Shown here: one piece after another, positions 1 to 13,300 of the stretch
Position numbering within the stretch: position 1 is the first letter of the stretch
How the letters are laid out: every line of letters starts with the position of its first letter
Assembly: GCF_037975245.1 (NCBI RefSeq)
Contig: NC_092579.1
Span: forward strand, 11,452,678-11,516,677
Source of the DNA: Apostichopus japonicus
Taxonomy: Eukaryota; Echinodermata; Holothuroidea; Aspidochirotida; Stichopodidae
DNA: 64,000 nt
Reading direction: 5' to 3'
Notes under the pieces: model-generated
What the model was told of the DNA's origin: nothing
The model's input: only the letters and a program-made list of their open reading frames with translations
Databases searched by the model: none
Made by a program: the position numbers and the translations under genes

Positions 1-349
1 ATCAAAGAGTAGTACCAAGAAATTGAATCCATTTGGGAGGATGATGAGCATTGTCTTTATGTATTTTTCTTACAGTTTATTGTTGGTGCAATTTCTCTTG
101 CCCCTCCAACAAAATTGTGGTAGTGTGGAAAAGGAAAAGATGTGACTGTCAGAATCTCAAAAGACGTCTGTAGAGCTGCAGGGGGTAATGGGTGGGGGGA
201 GGGGGGTAAGGAGAAGAAGGAGAGGGGTAACTGATATAAGATGATATACCTGTGATGAAATAACACAATGTGAAACAACAATAATATTAATGAAAAATAT
301 GACAAGACTATGAGTGAAGACATGTATTGAAGGAAGGTTTCTCGCAGTG

Positions 350-520
350 TTAACAGTTAATTGTTTTATGATCTCCAACTACACAGCGATCTTCCCAGTT
401 TCGACTCGATGGGCAGACAACTCTGATATGCTCATTCAGTCTCTCAGGGAGGTCACTCAGCGTAAACTCCTGGTCAATGGTAATGAGTGATTGTAATATC
501 AATTTCGGGCTTTTGACCAT
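350..520 (-). other. 56-codon open frame of coding-like composition in the FLII 3' intron
   Basis: The minus-strand frame from ATG at 520 to TAA at 350 reads with plausible protein composition (FTLSDLPERLNEHIRVV, SSRNWEDRCVVGDHK). It does not match the expected FLII continuation after LNSEFW and I do not recognise it. It could be a fragment of another gene or transposon, or chance. The rest of 1-571 shows only a pyrimidine/G-rich low-complexity tract at 180-235. Confidence 0.25.
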
Positions 521-571
521 AGCTAGGCATGCATATCAATATCACAAAAAACTGAGCAAGTAATAACATAC

Positions 572-3500
572 CAAAATTCTGAGTTGAGCCACAACGAGTT
601 CGGTGTTACCTCTATGCAGCGGGTGCACAGGTTGCTACCGTTCGCTCTGATGTGAAACAGTCGAGGGTTCATGTCGGCCGTTGCCTCTTCCAGCTGTTGG
701 CCGTACTTTCTGTTCCCTCGGTAAATGATAAACTTCTTCTTGAAATGTGAGAGAAACTTGAGGTTCTCTTGTTGCTGCAAGGAGTAAGATATATATTTTT
801 GGTTAATATTTGAGGTTAGAAGACCAAACCTTTTTATAACTCTGAAGAGCAATGCGAGTAGAAAAAGTCAGGGTTGATACTGACGTGATAGTATTTCATA
901 AACATAAGTGGAGATAGAAAACCTAAGTTATAAACAGCTCATATTAAAATCTTCATTTGTCTGTCAGATAACATCGTCTTAGTTTTTTTTACCACTTTTC
1001 TTTCTTTTACACATGCAAGTTATCTGCCTTGAACAAGTCTAAATATGGCATCCAATAAGCTACAAAAAATCTTCAACATTTTTTTTGTCTTCATTAATAC
1101 TTCAGTCACTTTATTTTCATTGAAAGGAATGTTAAATACCACCTTCAAATGTGTTCTGCACCAAAAAGGAAACTGCAAGTGCCATTGCCTACATTAACAT
1201 TGTTTTAACATTGCCATTAACATTAACATTGTTTTAACACATATGAAAGTATAAATGACACAGATTAAAAAGCATGTACTGAAAAACAGAGAGAAATTAA
1301 AAGATTTCACACCTTGTTAGTTGGATAGTGAGATCACAGAACTGACAACAATAATAAGGAAGTCCTTATATTTGACCCACACAAATTTTACCACTCGATA
1401 TTATTCACAGATCAATAACAATTCAGGTTATTTGGAGGAGTTGCTCTCATGGTTTTATAACATGATATTAAGTATGATATTAAGTAAGATATTAATGAGG
1501 ATATTAACTATGATATTAAGAAGAATTGTCTCCAACCTGACACAATCTCACTACTTCCAGCTTTTTCCCAAAGAGAGACTCAAATTTTTTCTGCAAACTG
1601 AAGGTGAATGTGAGCCATCCCATTTGGCTGGCATTTCTCCCTTGCCAGAAATAAACAGTGTATTGGAATTCTTCTTCTTCTTCCTCCTCCTCCTCCTCCT
1701 CCTCTTCTCCTTTGCCCCCCTCCTTGGTCTTTTCCCCCTCCTCATCCTCATCGACTTCCTTTGGCACCCAGTATCGACAGAGGAAGACATAGCAGTCCCC
1801 ACTGTGAAAATGACCTATGAGGTAAGACACAAAAATGAGAGGACCATTAGTTTCCGGATAGACTGTGCGGTCACAGAGGAGGGATTGGGGGCGAGGGAGG
1901 GGAATTGCATACTCTTTACTTAAGGAGTAACGTATATAGGTTGGTTTGGAGGGAGGGGGGGGGTATTTGATGGTTTAATGAAAAAAATTGTGTAATTTCA
2001 ATTGAGGAGAGTGAATAATATTATATGTGAAACCATCTCTTGATTCTCGCTTCCTCTTTTGTCACGTAAATGTAACAAAACTCTCATCACAGCTCCAATA
2101 AACTGTAAAACAATTGCTACGACCCGTTGTCAGGATTCCTGACTCAGGAATCGCAAGCAGTTGGGAAAATAAGAAAAGAATACCTGCCTATTTAGCTATG
2201 CCATTATCTGGATCGTGATTGTTTGCAACCATCAAACATACACTCATATTAAACCCAATGATTAAAAAAAAAAGTTTAAACAAATTATTCTTGATTCCTC
2301 TAAAAATGTTACACAATTTAATTTTCCCAATTCCCATCCGTTAGTCAATCTTTATGCCTGTACATTGTCAAATTCAATCAGTACATGTATGTATGAGAGT
2401 TCTAAATTACCGAGTTCCTGGGCTGGCAAACGGGCAAATTTCTTCCCTTCAAGAACAAAGGCTTCCATTCCATCTAAATCTTCATTCCATTCTTCCATCA
2501 GAAGATTCTGTCAAAACATAAAAAATTGTGGGTTAACTTGAAAAGAGAAATACACCATACAACACACGCAGAGGGTTCTGAACTTGAGTTACTTATTGAG
2601 GAATACTCATAGTTTATTTATACAACCCAAATTATGCTCTTTAAGGAGAGGGGGGGAGCCCAATTATTATCATCTAAGCTAATAAGTGATAGAGGTTTGT
2701 TACGAACAAACAAATTAAATCATAACAAAATACATCCAGAATGAATTCTGTGGGTTAACATCTCTTGAAACCTGTCATTGATATGATGATTAAAAAAAGA
2801 ACATTCAACGTTTATCTGGGATATCAATTTCATGAGAAAATGGATTTAACATTAAAACTTTGGTTAAAATCAAGCAACTAAATCCATCACCAGTAAGTAT
2901 TTGTGGAATATTTAAGATACTGAAGAAAGCCAACAAAGCAGATATCTTGAAAACCAAGATGGATACAGAGATTCCAAGTCGCATGCACAAAAAATATTTT
3001 GTAGGTTCTAGGTTAACCTAAATATCTTTTACAATCCATTTATTCCACATCTTTCATGAATTCTGTCACTGCCATGTGCCCATTGTCTTTTTTCTGCTGA
3101 CATAATTCGCAAATGTACTTTCTGAGTTTATGAACATAAAGCAAAGTCATAGAAGCCACAGGTACAAGATGACAAACACAAGTCTAACATTTCATTCAAT
3201 TGTAAGTCAATTTTTTTTACCTGTGACTTTGCAGAATCTTGGTCTCTCTCGCTTATCAATGTTACATAGTTTTACTTAAATGAGTTTTAAAATTTCGGAA
3301 CTCACAAGTACTTCCGCAACCACCTTGTAATCCCATCACAGAAAATATGTGTTATAATAAGTTTAATACCACGGTACTCTTTTATAAAATACTTTTCCTC
3401 CTTATGTTATGCTAAATTCCTGACTGTCCCACTGTTCAATACTAAAATCTTTTTACAAACGTATAAAGTACACACATACAAATATTTTTGACATTTCAGA

Positions 3501-4320
3501 TATCTGAGAATGCAAATTTTCATAAATTTATATAAATTCTGTCGATTTGTTTTTGGGTACAAAACTCACTGTCTCTTCCTCCTTCATGGGAGGTTGTCTT
3601 GGCATGAACAAAGCTGATAAATCAGTCTTCAGTGTATCTTTATCTGTATCCTGTTAATAAAAGAAATGAAGATCGGAATTGATAATGGCTATGTGTTTAG
3701 ATTCACCAGTAATAAGAACAGCAGCAGCAGACATCTGTGATGTGTTTTGTAGCATTTTGTTCTGTTAGAGCTTACAATATGCTAATTCCGTTCGTTAAAG
3801 TTAAAAGTAGAAGGTTTACGGTCTTGTTTGATTCCATGACCCCCTCACACAACTTAACCCCTGTCATTCGTAACTTGTAATACCCACACAACAAAGTGTG
3901 CACAATTCAGACAATCCCTCCTGGGGCAGTACAGTACACCACATCTACGTCTCCCCCGGGGGACTTCCCATAGAGGGCAGCTACAAACCGGCACACGCAA
4001 CTATATTCACAAGTTACCTCGCAAGTCCCCATTTATGAACCTGGGTATAGAGAGGCAATGGAGATAAAGCACCTTGCCTAAGGACACAACATAATGATCT
4101 GGCCACAAATGCTCTTTCGTTATTTACTACTGCATAGAAGTTACGTTATTCATGGCATGTTCTTTCAATGATTTCTCGAAAGAGGTCAATGAGGCAATAA
4201 GATTGACTGACCTGTTGTATCCTTGGACCCCTCCGAATATCTTCAGACCGTTTGGTGAAATCTACGGCTAGGACATCGTCCCATCCAGAAAATTTTGACT
4301 TGTAAACAGCTCCCTCAGTT
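572..4320 (-). CDS. FLII: FLII exons 23-27: gelsolin repeats 4-5, truncated by window edge
   Basis: Exon 23 (4212-4320) encodes the end of repeat 3 ([23 protein letters not shown]). Exon 24 (3570-3650) gives [14 protein letters not shown] and exon 25 (2411-2507) [20 protein letters not shown]. Exon 26 (1537-1814) gives [16 protein letters not shown], then an acidic insert with a run of 13 glutamates, then [16 protein letters not shown]. Exon 27 (572-774) gives [20 protein letters not shown] and ends at LNSEFW with a GTATGT donor in phase 2. The remaining repeat 6 and the stop codon must lie left of position 1; no FLII-like exon was found in 1-571. The acidic insert is a known low-complexity region of FLII, here almost pure GAG/GAA. 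Confidence 0.92.
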
Positions 4321-7300
4321 CTGGTGAAAGATGGAATAAAGTTTAGTTTCATGTTGGGAGTGTTCACAAACTTGATATCTATGAAGACATCATGTTATGA
4401 CTGATGGGAGCACAAGACCACTCATGAGCAAACTATGAGTACAGACTTGCAAATATAGAGGGTGTACTACCTTTAAGCATATAAAACCTGTTTTTATGCA
4501 TTTCTATACAAACACAGTGACATACAATGACAGATACTGTCAATGGAAACAGTTCTCTTCTACAATATTTTAAAATACTTGAAAACACCATGAAACAGTT
4601 TTGAAACCAAGCATGAATTGGACGTTTGGGATTAAGGAAAGAAAAAGAGCTCGGTAACTTGATCAAAAATATTGTCTAGGTCATGGACGGGAGACGAATT
4701 TGGTGACTGTCATGTGACAATATGGTAGTCACTGGGAATAATTTATCCAGCATTGCAACCCAAAGTGCTATACAGCAGTATTGGCAAAATGCTATACAAA
4801 TAATGCAAAGAAAGTATAGCAGTATTGTACACGGGGACCTCGGTACTTTATAGGAGACAAAATATCAGGGACTTAAGAACTGCTACACAGAAATTGAACA
4901 CTAAATTATTCCGTGACCGTTTGTTATAGTCCGAATGTTCATGGAAGTAGGTCAAACTTCTGAGGACTCAGAATTGGACATTGTAACAGGCTTTACCTGG
5001 TTTCGTATTGCTAAATTACTGCCACAGAGTGCTATGAGTAATATCAGAAACATGCATATAACTTACTACATACCATTCCCTACAAGTACCAACCTTAGCC
5101 CATTACTCCCTACCTCCTTCCCCAATACCTCCCCCCCCCCTCCCTCCAACTCACTTTTCCCAATCCCTATTCCTAATATTACAATAACAAGTCATCATAA
5201 ATATATCATCAAAGGAAAAAGGTTGAAAAAATTGATGTATATACAAAAAGCTGCTACTCTCTTAAATGAGCACTGCAAATATGGCTGCATTCAAAAGCAA
5301 TTTTTGCAATCTGGTCGCTTTAATCTTGAAATCGAGAAAGCAGAATATAAATGAACTGAGTAAGAAACAAGCCACTCTTTAAAAAAAAGAAAGAAATGTT
5401 ATTCCATGATAACAATAACACTGCAGGTATATGCATCGTTGGGGACGTAAATCTCAGGGCCACAGCAAATTATCAAAAAGTAAATTTTTTTAATCCAAGT
5501 CATCAAATTTTTAGGATAAATTAATATATTAACCACATTTTTAGAAATCCACACTGTAAATAAGATCTTCATGCAGGACAGAGCTAAGCTGATCCTAAAA
5601 GTAGTTGTATTTTTTGTTGTTGCTGTTAAGAAGCTGGTTGTCATGGCGATGTAACATCTCCCTGTGTAGACACATGAGTATAATATAGCCTGTTAGCTTA
5701 TACACTCTTAGCTTTATTTGTAAGCTTTAGTCATTAGAATCACAGGAGGTGTCTAAAAAGAAGATTCTATACCGAGTGGGCTCTCAATTAATTTTCTTCA
5801 AGACCCAGAGAGAATCACTGGGTAGACCAAAGGGGGAACAAAATCTCACTACAACTAGATTGGTAGGCTCAAGGGATGCTCAAGCTTATGGGGTTAAGGG
5901 TTAAATTACCTGATTAGTGCTAGAATGTTGGCTTAATGTTCCCCCACAGCCCTGGTCAAGCCTGTAAGAGCTCTGGCCAGAGGGCCATATCTATGGAGAA
6001 CCCCTGGTCGCGACCAACAACAGTTTCATAGCAGCATTTTTTATTGGACAAGCCTAATTTGTATGTAAGAACAAGGCCAGAATTGTGATGGTAACTAACT
6101 TTTATAAATACTCTACAGCTTATTGCGCACCTCTGTAGATAAGAATTAGATGCTTCGCCATGTTCATAGGGAATACCAGACTAGTTACTGGAAACTGTGT
6201 AGCTAGCCAGTTGTCATATAAGTTAATAAAACACACCCAACTGAGTTAACATCAATGTTGTGAGAGTTACAATGACATACTGGTTCCTTGTCTAAGTAAG
6301 AAAGCTCACTGTGGGTGGACGGTAGTAAACAAATGATTGCAAGATCTTTGACAATTCTTTCCCTCTAAACCTGGGAACCCAGAGGATGGTAATCCACAGA
6401 TATACCAAGGACAGAAAAACCAACAGACAGATAGACAGACAGACAAGAAACAGAACACTCCACAGATAATACCTACACACAGAACAATCAAGACACTGAT
6501 AAAGTTAACTGTGGGTTATATAATAGCTATGGGTAGAAAGGAATCAAATATGGAAGAAATTTCCAGAAATCAAAAAGGTCATAGTAACTACGAAATTTAC
6601 TAAACAGATGAAGAATTTTTTTTAGAAATGTCTATGTCAGGATTCATACTGTTCTAGCACTAACTCATTTGCAGGTCATCAATGTTAAAGTCATGTCAAA
6701 GTTCATGCATTTGCTGCTATCACACTCCAAGCAGATTAAAGTCGGGCAAAGATTTTGTTTGTAAACCCACACCATCACACGGCTGAAGCGCAAAAAACAC
6801 CGGACATCAGGAAAAAAACGGCTGGAAAACTGAAACTGGTTAAAACTTCGGGCAAAGCTTTGGTGGTGAATGGATCACAACTAACAAATGAGATCTTTGA
6901 AAGCGACCAATGACAGACGAGTACACATGCTGGTAATTTAATACATATATCGTCATCGAATCAAGATGCTTGTTAGAGCACAGAATTATTTTGAACAAAA
7001 CAAAAAAAGCGTCTCCCTTGTTTTCATGGCAGTTCTCTGAGGAGAAGCCTACCCTATCTTGTCAATGACCGTTTGAAGCACTGCCTCAGCTGTGAGTGTG
7101 TAGTCTACTGCAAGAATCTCGTCCCAAGACTCAAAACTCTGCTTGAAACGCAATGGCTCATAACTAAAAGACAGAGAATCGCAAAGAGCATCCGGTAGAA
7201 AAGGTTCAATGGAGGGAGGAGGGACTACTGTGAGGCTGATATAAAAAAAGTGTCAATCCATGTTTTATGGTTATACACACATTTATGCAAATGAGATACT

Positions 7301-10300
7301 GCAGTTGCATAATAAGAGATTCCTTAAATAGTTCATCTAAGAGTTTTATTTTGATCGACCCCCTGACAGAGATGATGACAAGATATATGCCAATAAGTAG
7401 TAACAGAGACACAAGAGGAAAAGAACATCATTATTGCATATTAACAGAACGACGTTAGATGAAAGAGTAAACCACATCCATGATATTTCTGAACAGTTTT
7501 ATAACACTTATTTCACAGTTAATGTAGATTCAAGTCTAAATCCATCACATCAATTTAGATTTGCAATCTTAGTACTCCTAACCTGAGAAAAAAATTTGTC
7601 CCAGAAAATTCTCTGCACCACCTTAAACTCGATTCTCACTGCTAATGAATACAAACCTTAAACTAACCCCCGCCTCCCCCCCCCTTACCCGAGACAAATT
7701 TGTCCCAGAATTATCTCTGCACCACCTTAAACTTGCGATTCTCACTGCTAATGAATACAAACCTTAAACTAACCCCCGCCTCCCCCCCTTACCCGAGACA
7801 AATTTGTCCCAGAAATATCTCTGCACCACCTTAAACTTGTGATTCTAACTGCTAATGAAAACAAACCTTAAACTAACCCCTGCCCCCCCCTTACCCGAGA
7901 CAAATTTGTCCCAGAAATATCTCTGCACCACCTTAAACTTGTGATTCTAACTGCTAATGAAACAAATCTTAAACTAACCCCCGCCCCCCCCCTTACCTGA
8001 GACAAATTTGTCCCAGAAAATTCTCTGCACCACCTTAAACTTGCATTTCTAACTGCCAATGGATATAAACCTTAAACTAACCCCCGCCCCCCCCAAACCC
8101 GCCCCCCAAATCCCCCCACCCCATCGTCCTCTCTAGTCACACTCACCGTTATGTGTTAAAAATTTCCATTCATGATGCCTATTCCAGCAAATGCACCATT
8201 TTCGTTTTGTTCTCAGGGCTCAGAGCCAGAAGTTTACTGCATTATATCATGTACAACCAGACTGAACTACATATTTCTAGGCTCAATATATATACTAACT
8301 TAAAGCACATAACATGTATTTTAAATTGAAAAAGTTGTGCAAATCCTACATCAGGTAAGTTTTAATGGTTTTCATTAAAGGATATTATCGATCAGAGGTC
8401 ATGATTTGCAAATTTTTAAAAACGTTTTAGAAAAGACTTCTTATCCAACGCTTTCAAGCAAATAAATTCCCTAACTTTTTCGCGACCAAAACATATGTCT
8501 TACAGTTTACTATTTTGTCTTTCTACTTACAGCCAACAATTGAAGAAGAACTGATGTCAGGCCACCAATGTTGAGCCCAACAATTGTATCTCTTGCAAAA
8601 ATAAACCCTTTTGTTTATTTTTGGTGAGGGGGACATTTCAAAGAGCAATGAACATGATATTCTGTAGCAGTAACTTTTCACCAAAGTTTGTTTATTAACA
8701 TTAATCCTCCTCTGACATTTCCTATGACCATGCTCATGTAAGTGTTATCATATAACAAGTGTTCAAATGAAGAGTTCTCCTGAATTTCTAGACTAAACTT
8801 CAAAATTCAAGGACTTTCAAGATCTACAAAAGAGGGTTTTTTGTCCCCTTCTATCTCCAGACTTTTCACGTTTTCCAGACCGTGAGCGAACCATGTATCA
8901 TAATTTTATCCATGTATTGACACAAACAGTACAAATACACTCTGTGTAATGCGATACAATGTGTACAATATCTGCTTCCGGTCAAGTAACGATAACCAAT
9001 GGCTATGAGAAGTTTATATTAATTAAGAATTTAACAAAGTAAAAGAATTGCAACACTTTTATTTACCCTTCCAGGACTCGGATGACCAGTGCATTGGAAG
9101 GACGGGTCAGCATGTTGCAGACCTCCTGGGCAAGCTTCAAGGCAGCTGCTCTGACCAATCGGCTTGACTGTCTACCGATCCTATCAAAAAGCAACAAAAT
9201 ATAACTGATGCTAAATGGATTACACAAAACACATCAATTTCTACCTCAAACCAAACTGTTCAATAAAATTTTATAAAACATAAGAAAATATTTTTACAAG
9301 AAAAGTTGACTTTTTTAATGGGAATTGTACCAACTTGTTGACAAGTATAAGTGGAGTTGGATTCTTAAATATTTAAAGTTTCAAATTATGCTTGCACATT
9401 TTCCTTAAACCACCATCCCAATATTTTTGCACTTTAATAAGGAAAAATAATAGTTAAAACTGTCAGACATTTTTGGTATAAATGTCGCAAACCTTTTGCT
9501 TCTCACATGCAAATACCACATCCTTTGGCAAGAGCAAATGTTAGGCAATTACTTCACAATTCACAAAAGCTTACAGTCTCAGGGTGCTTGCTGTTTGAGC
9601 CAAGCAAGAATGACCCCATCTTCTTTCTATAGATGCAATGTACCTGTAGGCTGATTAAGACTCACCAGACGAAGAGATCGGCGTTACAGTCCAGGATATA
9701 AACATTCTTTGTATTCAGTTGGGATTGCTTTAATTTTCCCTTCACCACATCGACTAAAATGAGAAAAGGTTTGAAAGAGCTTTTAACATCTCATAAGTTA
9801 CACTAAATAAACTGCTGAGTGAAAGACACTGCGCAATAGTGCAGAGATGGTGTGGGGCAAGGGTGGGGGGAATAACATTGATCTGGAGCGACAGCATGAA
9901 ACTTTTGTAGCCAATCCTCAGGCTGCGACACTTATGAAGGTATCCACTACATGGGAAGAAGAAGGGAAAATCTTTCATTTCATGTCAGAAGTACACCATC
10001 ACATGGTTCTTCATGCTGGTAGTCCATGTTTTATGTTTTTAAAGACCCTATCACAAGTAGATTCTATATACAATCTCCAACAAAGTATTACATATTTCCA
10101 TGCTTCTCCTTGCCATAAAGTTCAGTCTCAGGTCCTCACTAAAGGGGTTCAAAACCACTTGTTGGTCACAGAAATTTTGCCCCCCAGGCAATATTTCACC
10201 CTCCTCCCCCGGTGTAGAGGGTCAAACCTAGAGTGGCATGCAATATTTATGGCCTCAAAAGGTTCTTACCAGACTTTGATCTCAGATTCCTGAAAGCCTA

Positions 10301-13300
10301 TCCCTGAGGTATTTCTGAACAATGACTATGCGATAATATTGGTGAATATTCATAGATCTCACAATAAAAGAATTTCTTTCTGAAATACCACTGTGGACTA
10401 TTTAATAGGTGAATGCTCAAGCCTAATTCATAAACACTGTTAATATCAGTAACTTTACTATAAATATACCCATGAATCCGTTTGTTGGTAGCGAAATTGT
10501 ACTGAGTGTTGTCACACATTGAACCCACTGATGACCCCCAATGACCTCAACATTCATACACATCACAAAAGTATAGATCTACTCAGAGGACTTGCTATAC
10601 AAGTTGGTATTATTTTCACTGTATTTCTGTGGATGAGAAGTATACTGGGCATTTTTGGAAGCAAACTGACTCAAACCTATCTCAAATTGAGTTTTTTATC
10701 AACCTCCCGAATCAAATACAAGAATAAGTTAAGGTCACTTTGGAATAAGCTGTTTAAATGGATTTCAACTCAACCCCAAACAACTCCTCAATCTTCTCCC
10801 TTGTCAAAGCCAATTTCTGGTCACTCCAAATAATGCCAATGGCCTAAAACGTCAGAATCATTGTGTGAGAGCTCAATGAAAATGTAAAAATTGTAGGAGA
10901 AGGAGTATTTTACAAACTTCTGACAGACAGACAGACAGACAGACAGATAGATAACAGGTAGACGACAGTTATTTGTATTGTTTTCAATACATAAAAGGTT
11001 TACCTTGTGGTAGCTCCAGATAGCCAGTGCCCAATCCAACTGTGTATAATTTTGGTTGTTCTGGTACAAAATCATCTAGCCATTCCTTAGACATGAGAAG
11101 AACAGAAATTTAGAGAAAATCAAGACATTTGGCTCAATTCTAAAAAAAAATGCACTGAAGGATCAAGCAAGTTCATTTTCAGTACAACGGTTTGATCCAA
11201 CTTGCATTAAACACTTATTCACATAACACTTTCAGGCGTAAGAGAGAACTTCATAAATCACAAAACTATCACAGATCTGCCCAAGAGACCTTAATGGCAA
11301 TCTGTTGTTTGGGTAATGATCTTTTTTTATGTGAATATTCATTATTCAAAGGTGAAAGGTCAGCTGGTAATAAAATTAGAACCTTTTACAGCATACGATT
11401 ACTCCCTTCGAGCAATTTTTTTGTGAATACTGGATTGTTTCATCCATGGACTACAAACTGTTGCTTTTAGTAACTACTTTTATTTACACTACTGTAAACA
11501 CCAATTAATAATTCTCTCTGCCGTTAACACATTGACACCCCCCCCCCCCCCCTTTAACTGACAGTGAGTGCTCTAGGAATACTAGACAATCAAGAAATAA
11601 ACAGATTTGGAGAAGTCGTTACCTCTGGTTGAAAATCTTCCCGATATCCTCCCAAAAGATTCCAGAATTCTTCTGTCTCATTCCCTTGGTACATCATATT
11701 TATTTGTGCCTCGTTCTTCCTCTCCATCTTGCTTATCTTTTCCGCCATTAATCTGAGTGTTTTTTGGGGGATTTTTTCAGAAGATGTAAAAATGTATTTC
11801 ATATGAATCAAAAACAGTGCTGAAAGTTGGTACCAAGGGGGCAGCAAACAGCTCTAATATCAACAAACTCTTAGTTAGGATAAGGGTTTTATGTCTAAAT
11901 ATCACATCACTCTGTCAGCGTTATGCCAAGTTACAACCCAACACAAAGTACAGATTTACAATGTAGCATATTAGCCTAAGGGGCCACGGCATGCCCTGAC
12001 ATTCATTTTTTGGTGATTGCAGGATCTTTTCCAGATGTTGGAAAGTCTATCCACATGAGCATGCCAACAGAGACCGATGAACTTATCGTTCTAACCTTGA
12101 GTCAATTATCCAAGCTAGCTCTCATGCATTCTGGGAATTGATCTGGAGGGATGGGAGTGTGAAGGGTCTGATGCTTAGGGATCTCATTAAAGAGCCTGGG
12201 TTATTGGCCTCATAGTTTGTAGACCACTGATATAGACTGTATTAAGGTGTCAATAATACATAGGCTCTAAGTAATCCACAGACTGGTTGATGTAACTATG
12301 CAAAGGTTCGATAGTTGCAGTTTTGTTACCAGCCAAAGTAAGAATTGGCCTTGGTTCTGGCTTTTTGAAGACCCAACTCAAGTATAATGGACAATGTGTG
12401 AAAGTACCTACCTAGCTTTTGATCTGTTCAAAGGATTAGCACGAAGACCGTACCAGATTAATATCTGCATTCCGTTATCTACAATAAACACGTATCTGGG
12501 ATCCAGAGAGTCTGGAACAAGTGGTACCTGAGACAAAAATTAAAAGCAAAATACTTTTATTTGTCCGAAGCAAACAAGACATATTTTAAAGGGAAGAATA
12601 TACACTGCTTAAATTTTACTTAAAAACTCTGTGTTCAAATTTGTCTGTGCCCAAATTAAACCATGAAGTATTCCATAAATAACATTGGATGAAATATTCT
12701 TAAGAATGGCTTTAGTGGCAATTATACATAAGTCGTTTGGAAGTTTGGAAGGTAAGGTGCAACAACTGAACAAAAGAACTAATCAATTGGGTAAATGATA
12801 AAATACTTTTTCCTTATATTTTACACGGCTTTCACTCAACTATTTTGAAGACGGCAGCTATCATTCACAAGGGTAATAATGTATACAGTAATATAAAAGT
12901 AAAGCTGTCATGCATACAAACTTGAAAAAAAACACAGTTCCAGGGCATAGGGTGTAGGGGTAAGGGGTTGGCATGAGGGGTAGGGAGGAGGGCAGGGGAG
13001 TGGGATGAGTGATTCAGTTTCTGTACTTAGATTTTAAACTCAGTCTTACATAATATACTCTTGAATAACATACATCGATATCATAATTGTGTCAAAGATA
13101 ACTGAAGACCCTTCTAGACCTCAGTAACACAGTCAAACTTACCCCCCACCTCACCCCCACCATCTTCACCCTGCTTCCATCCCCTCGCCTGTACCAATAC
13201 AATTCCTCTACTCACAGATTCTAGGTGTGGTTTCTTGCTGCCACACAGTCTGTACATCCTCAGCGTGTATGACTTTTCATCTGAAGAATAGAAACCGCTC

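Noticed and set aside
1321-1923. 200-codon plus-strand open frame
   Set aside because: It is antisense to FLII exon 26. The leucine/phenylalanine-rich part is the complement of the glutamate run.
9847-10293. 148-codon plus-strand open frame
   Set aside because: Intronic and antisense to FLII, without recognisable domains; part overlaps repeat-like sequence also seen near 46.3 kb.
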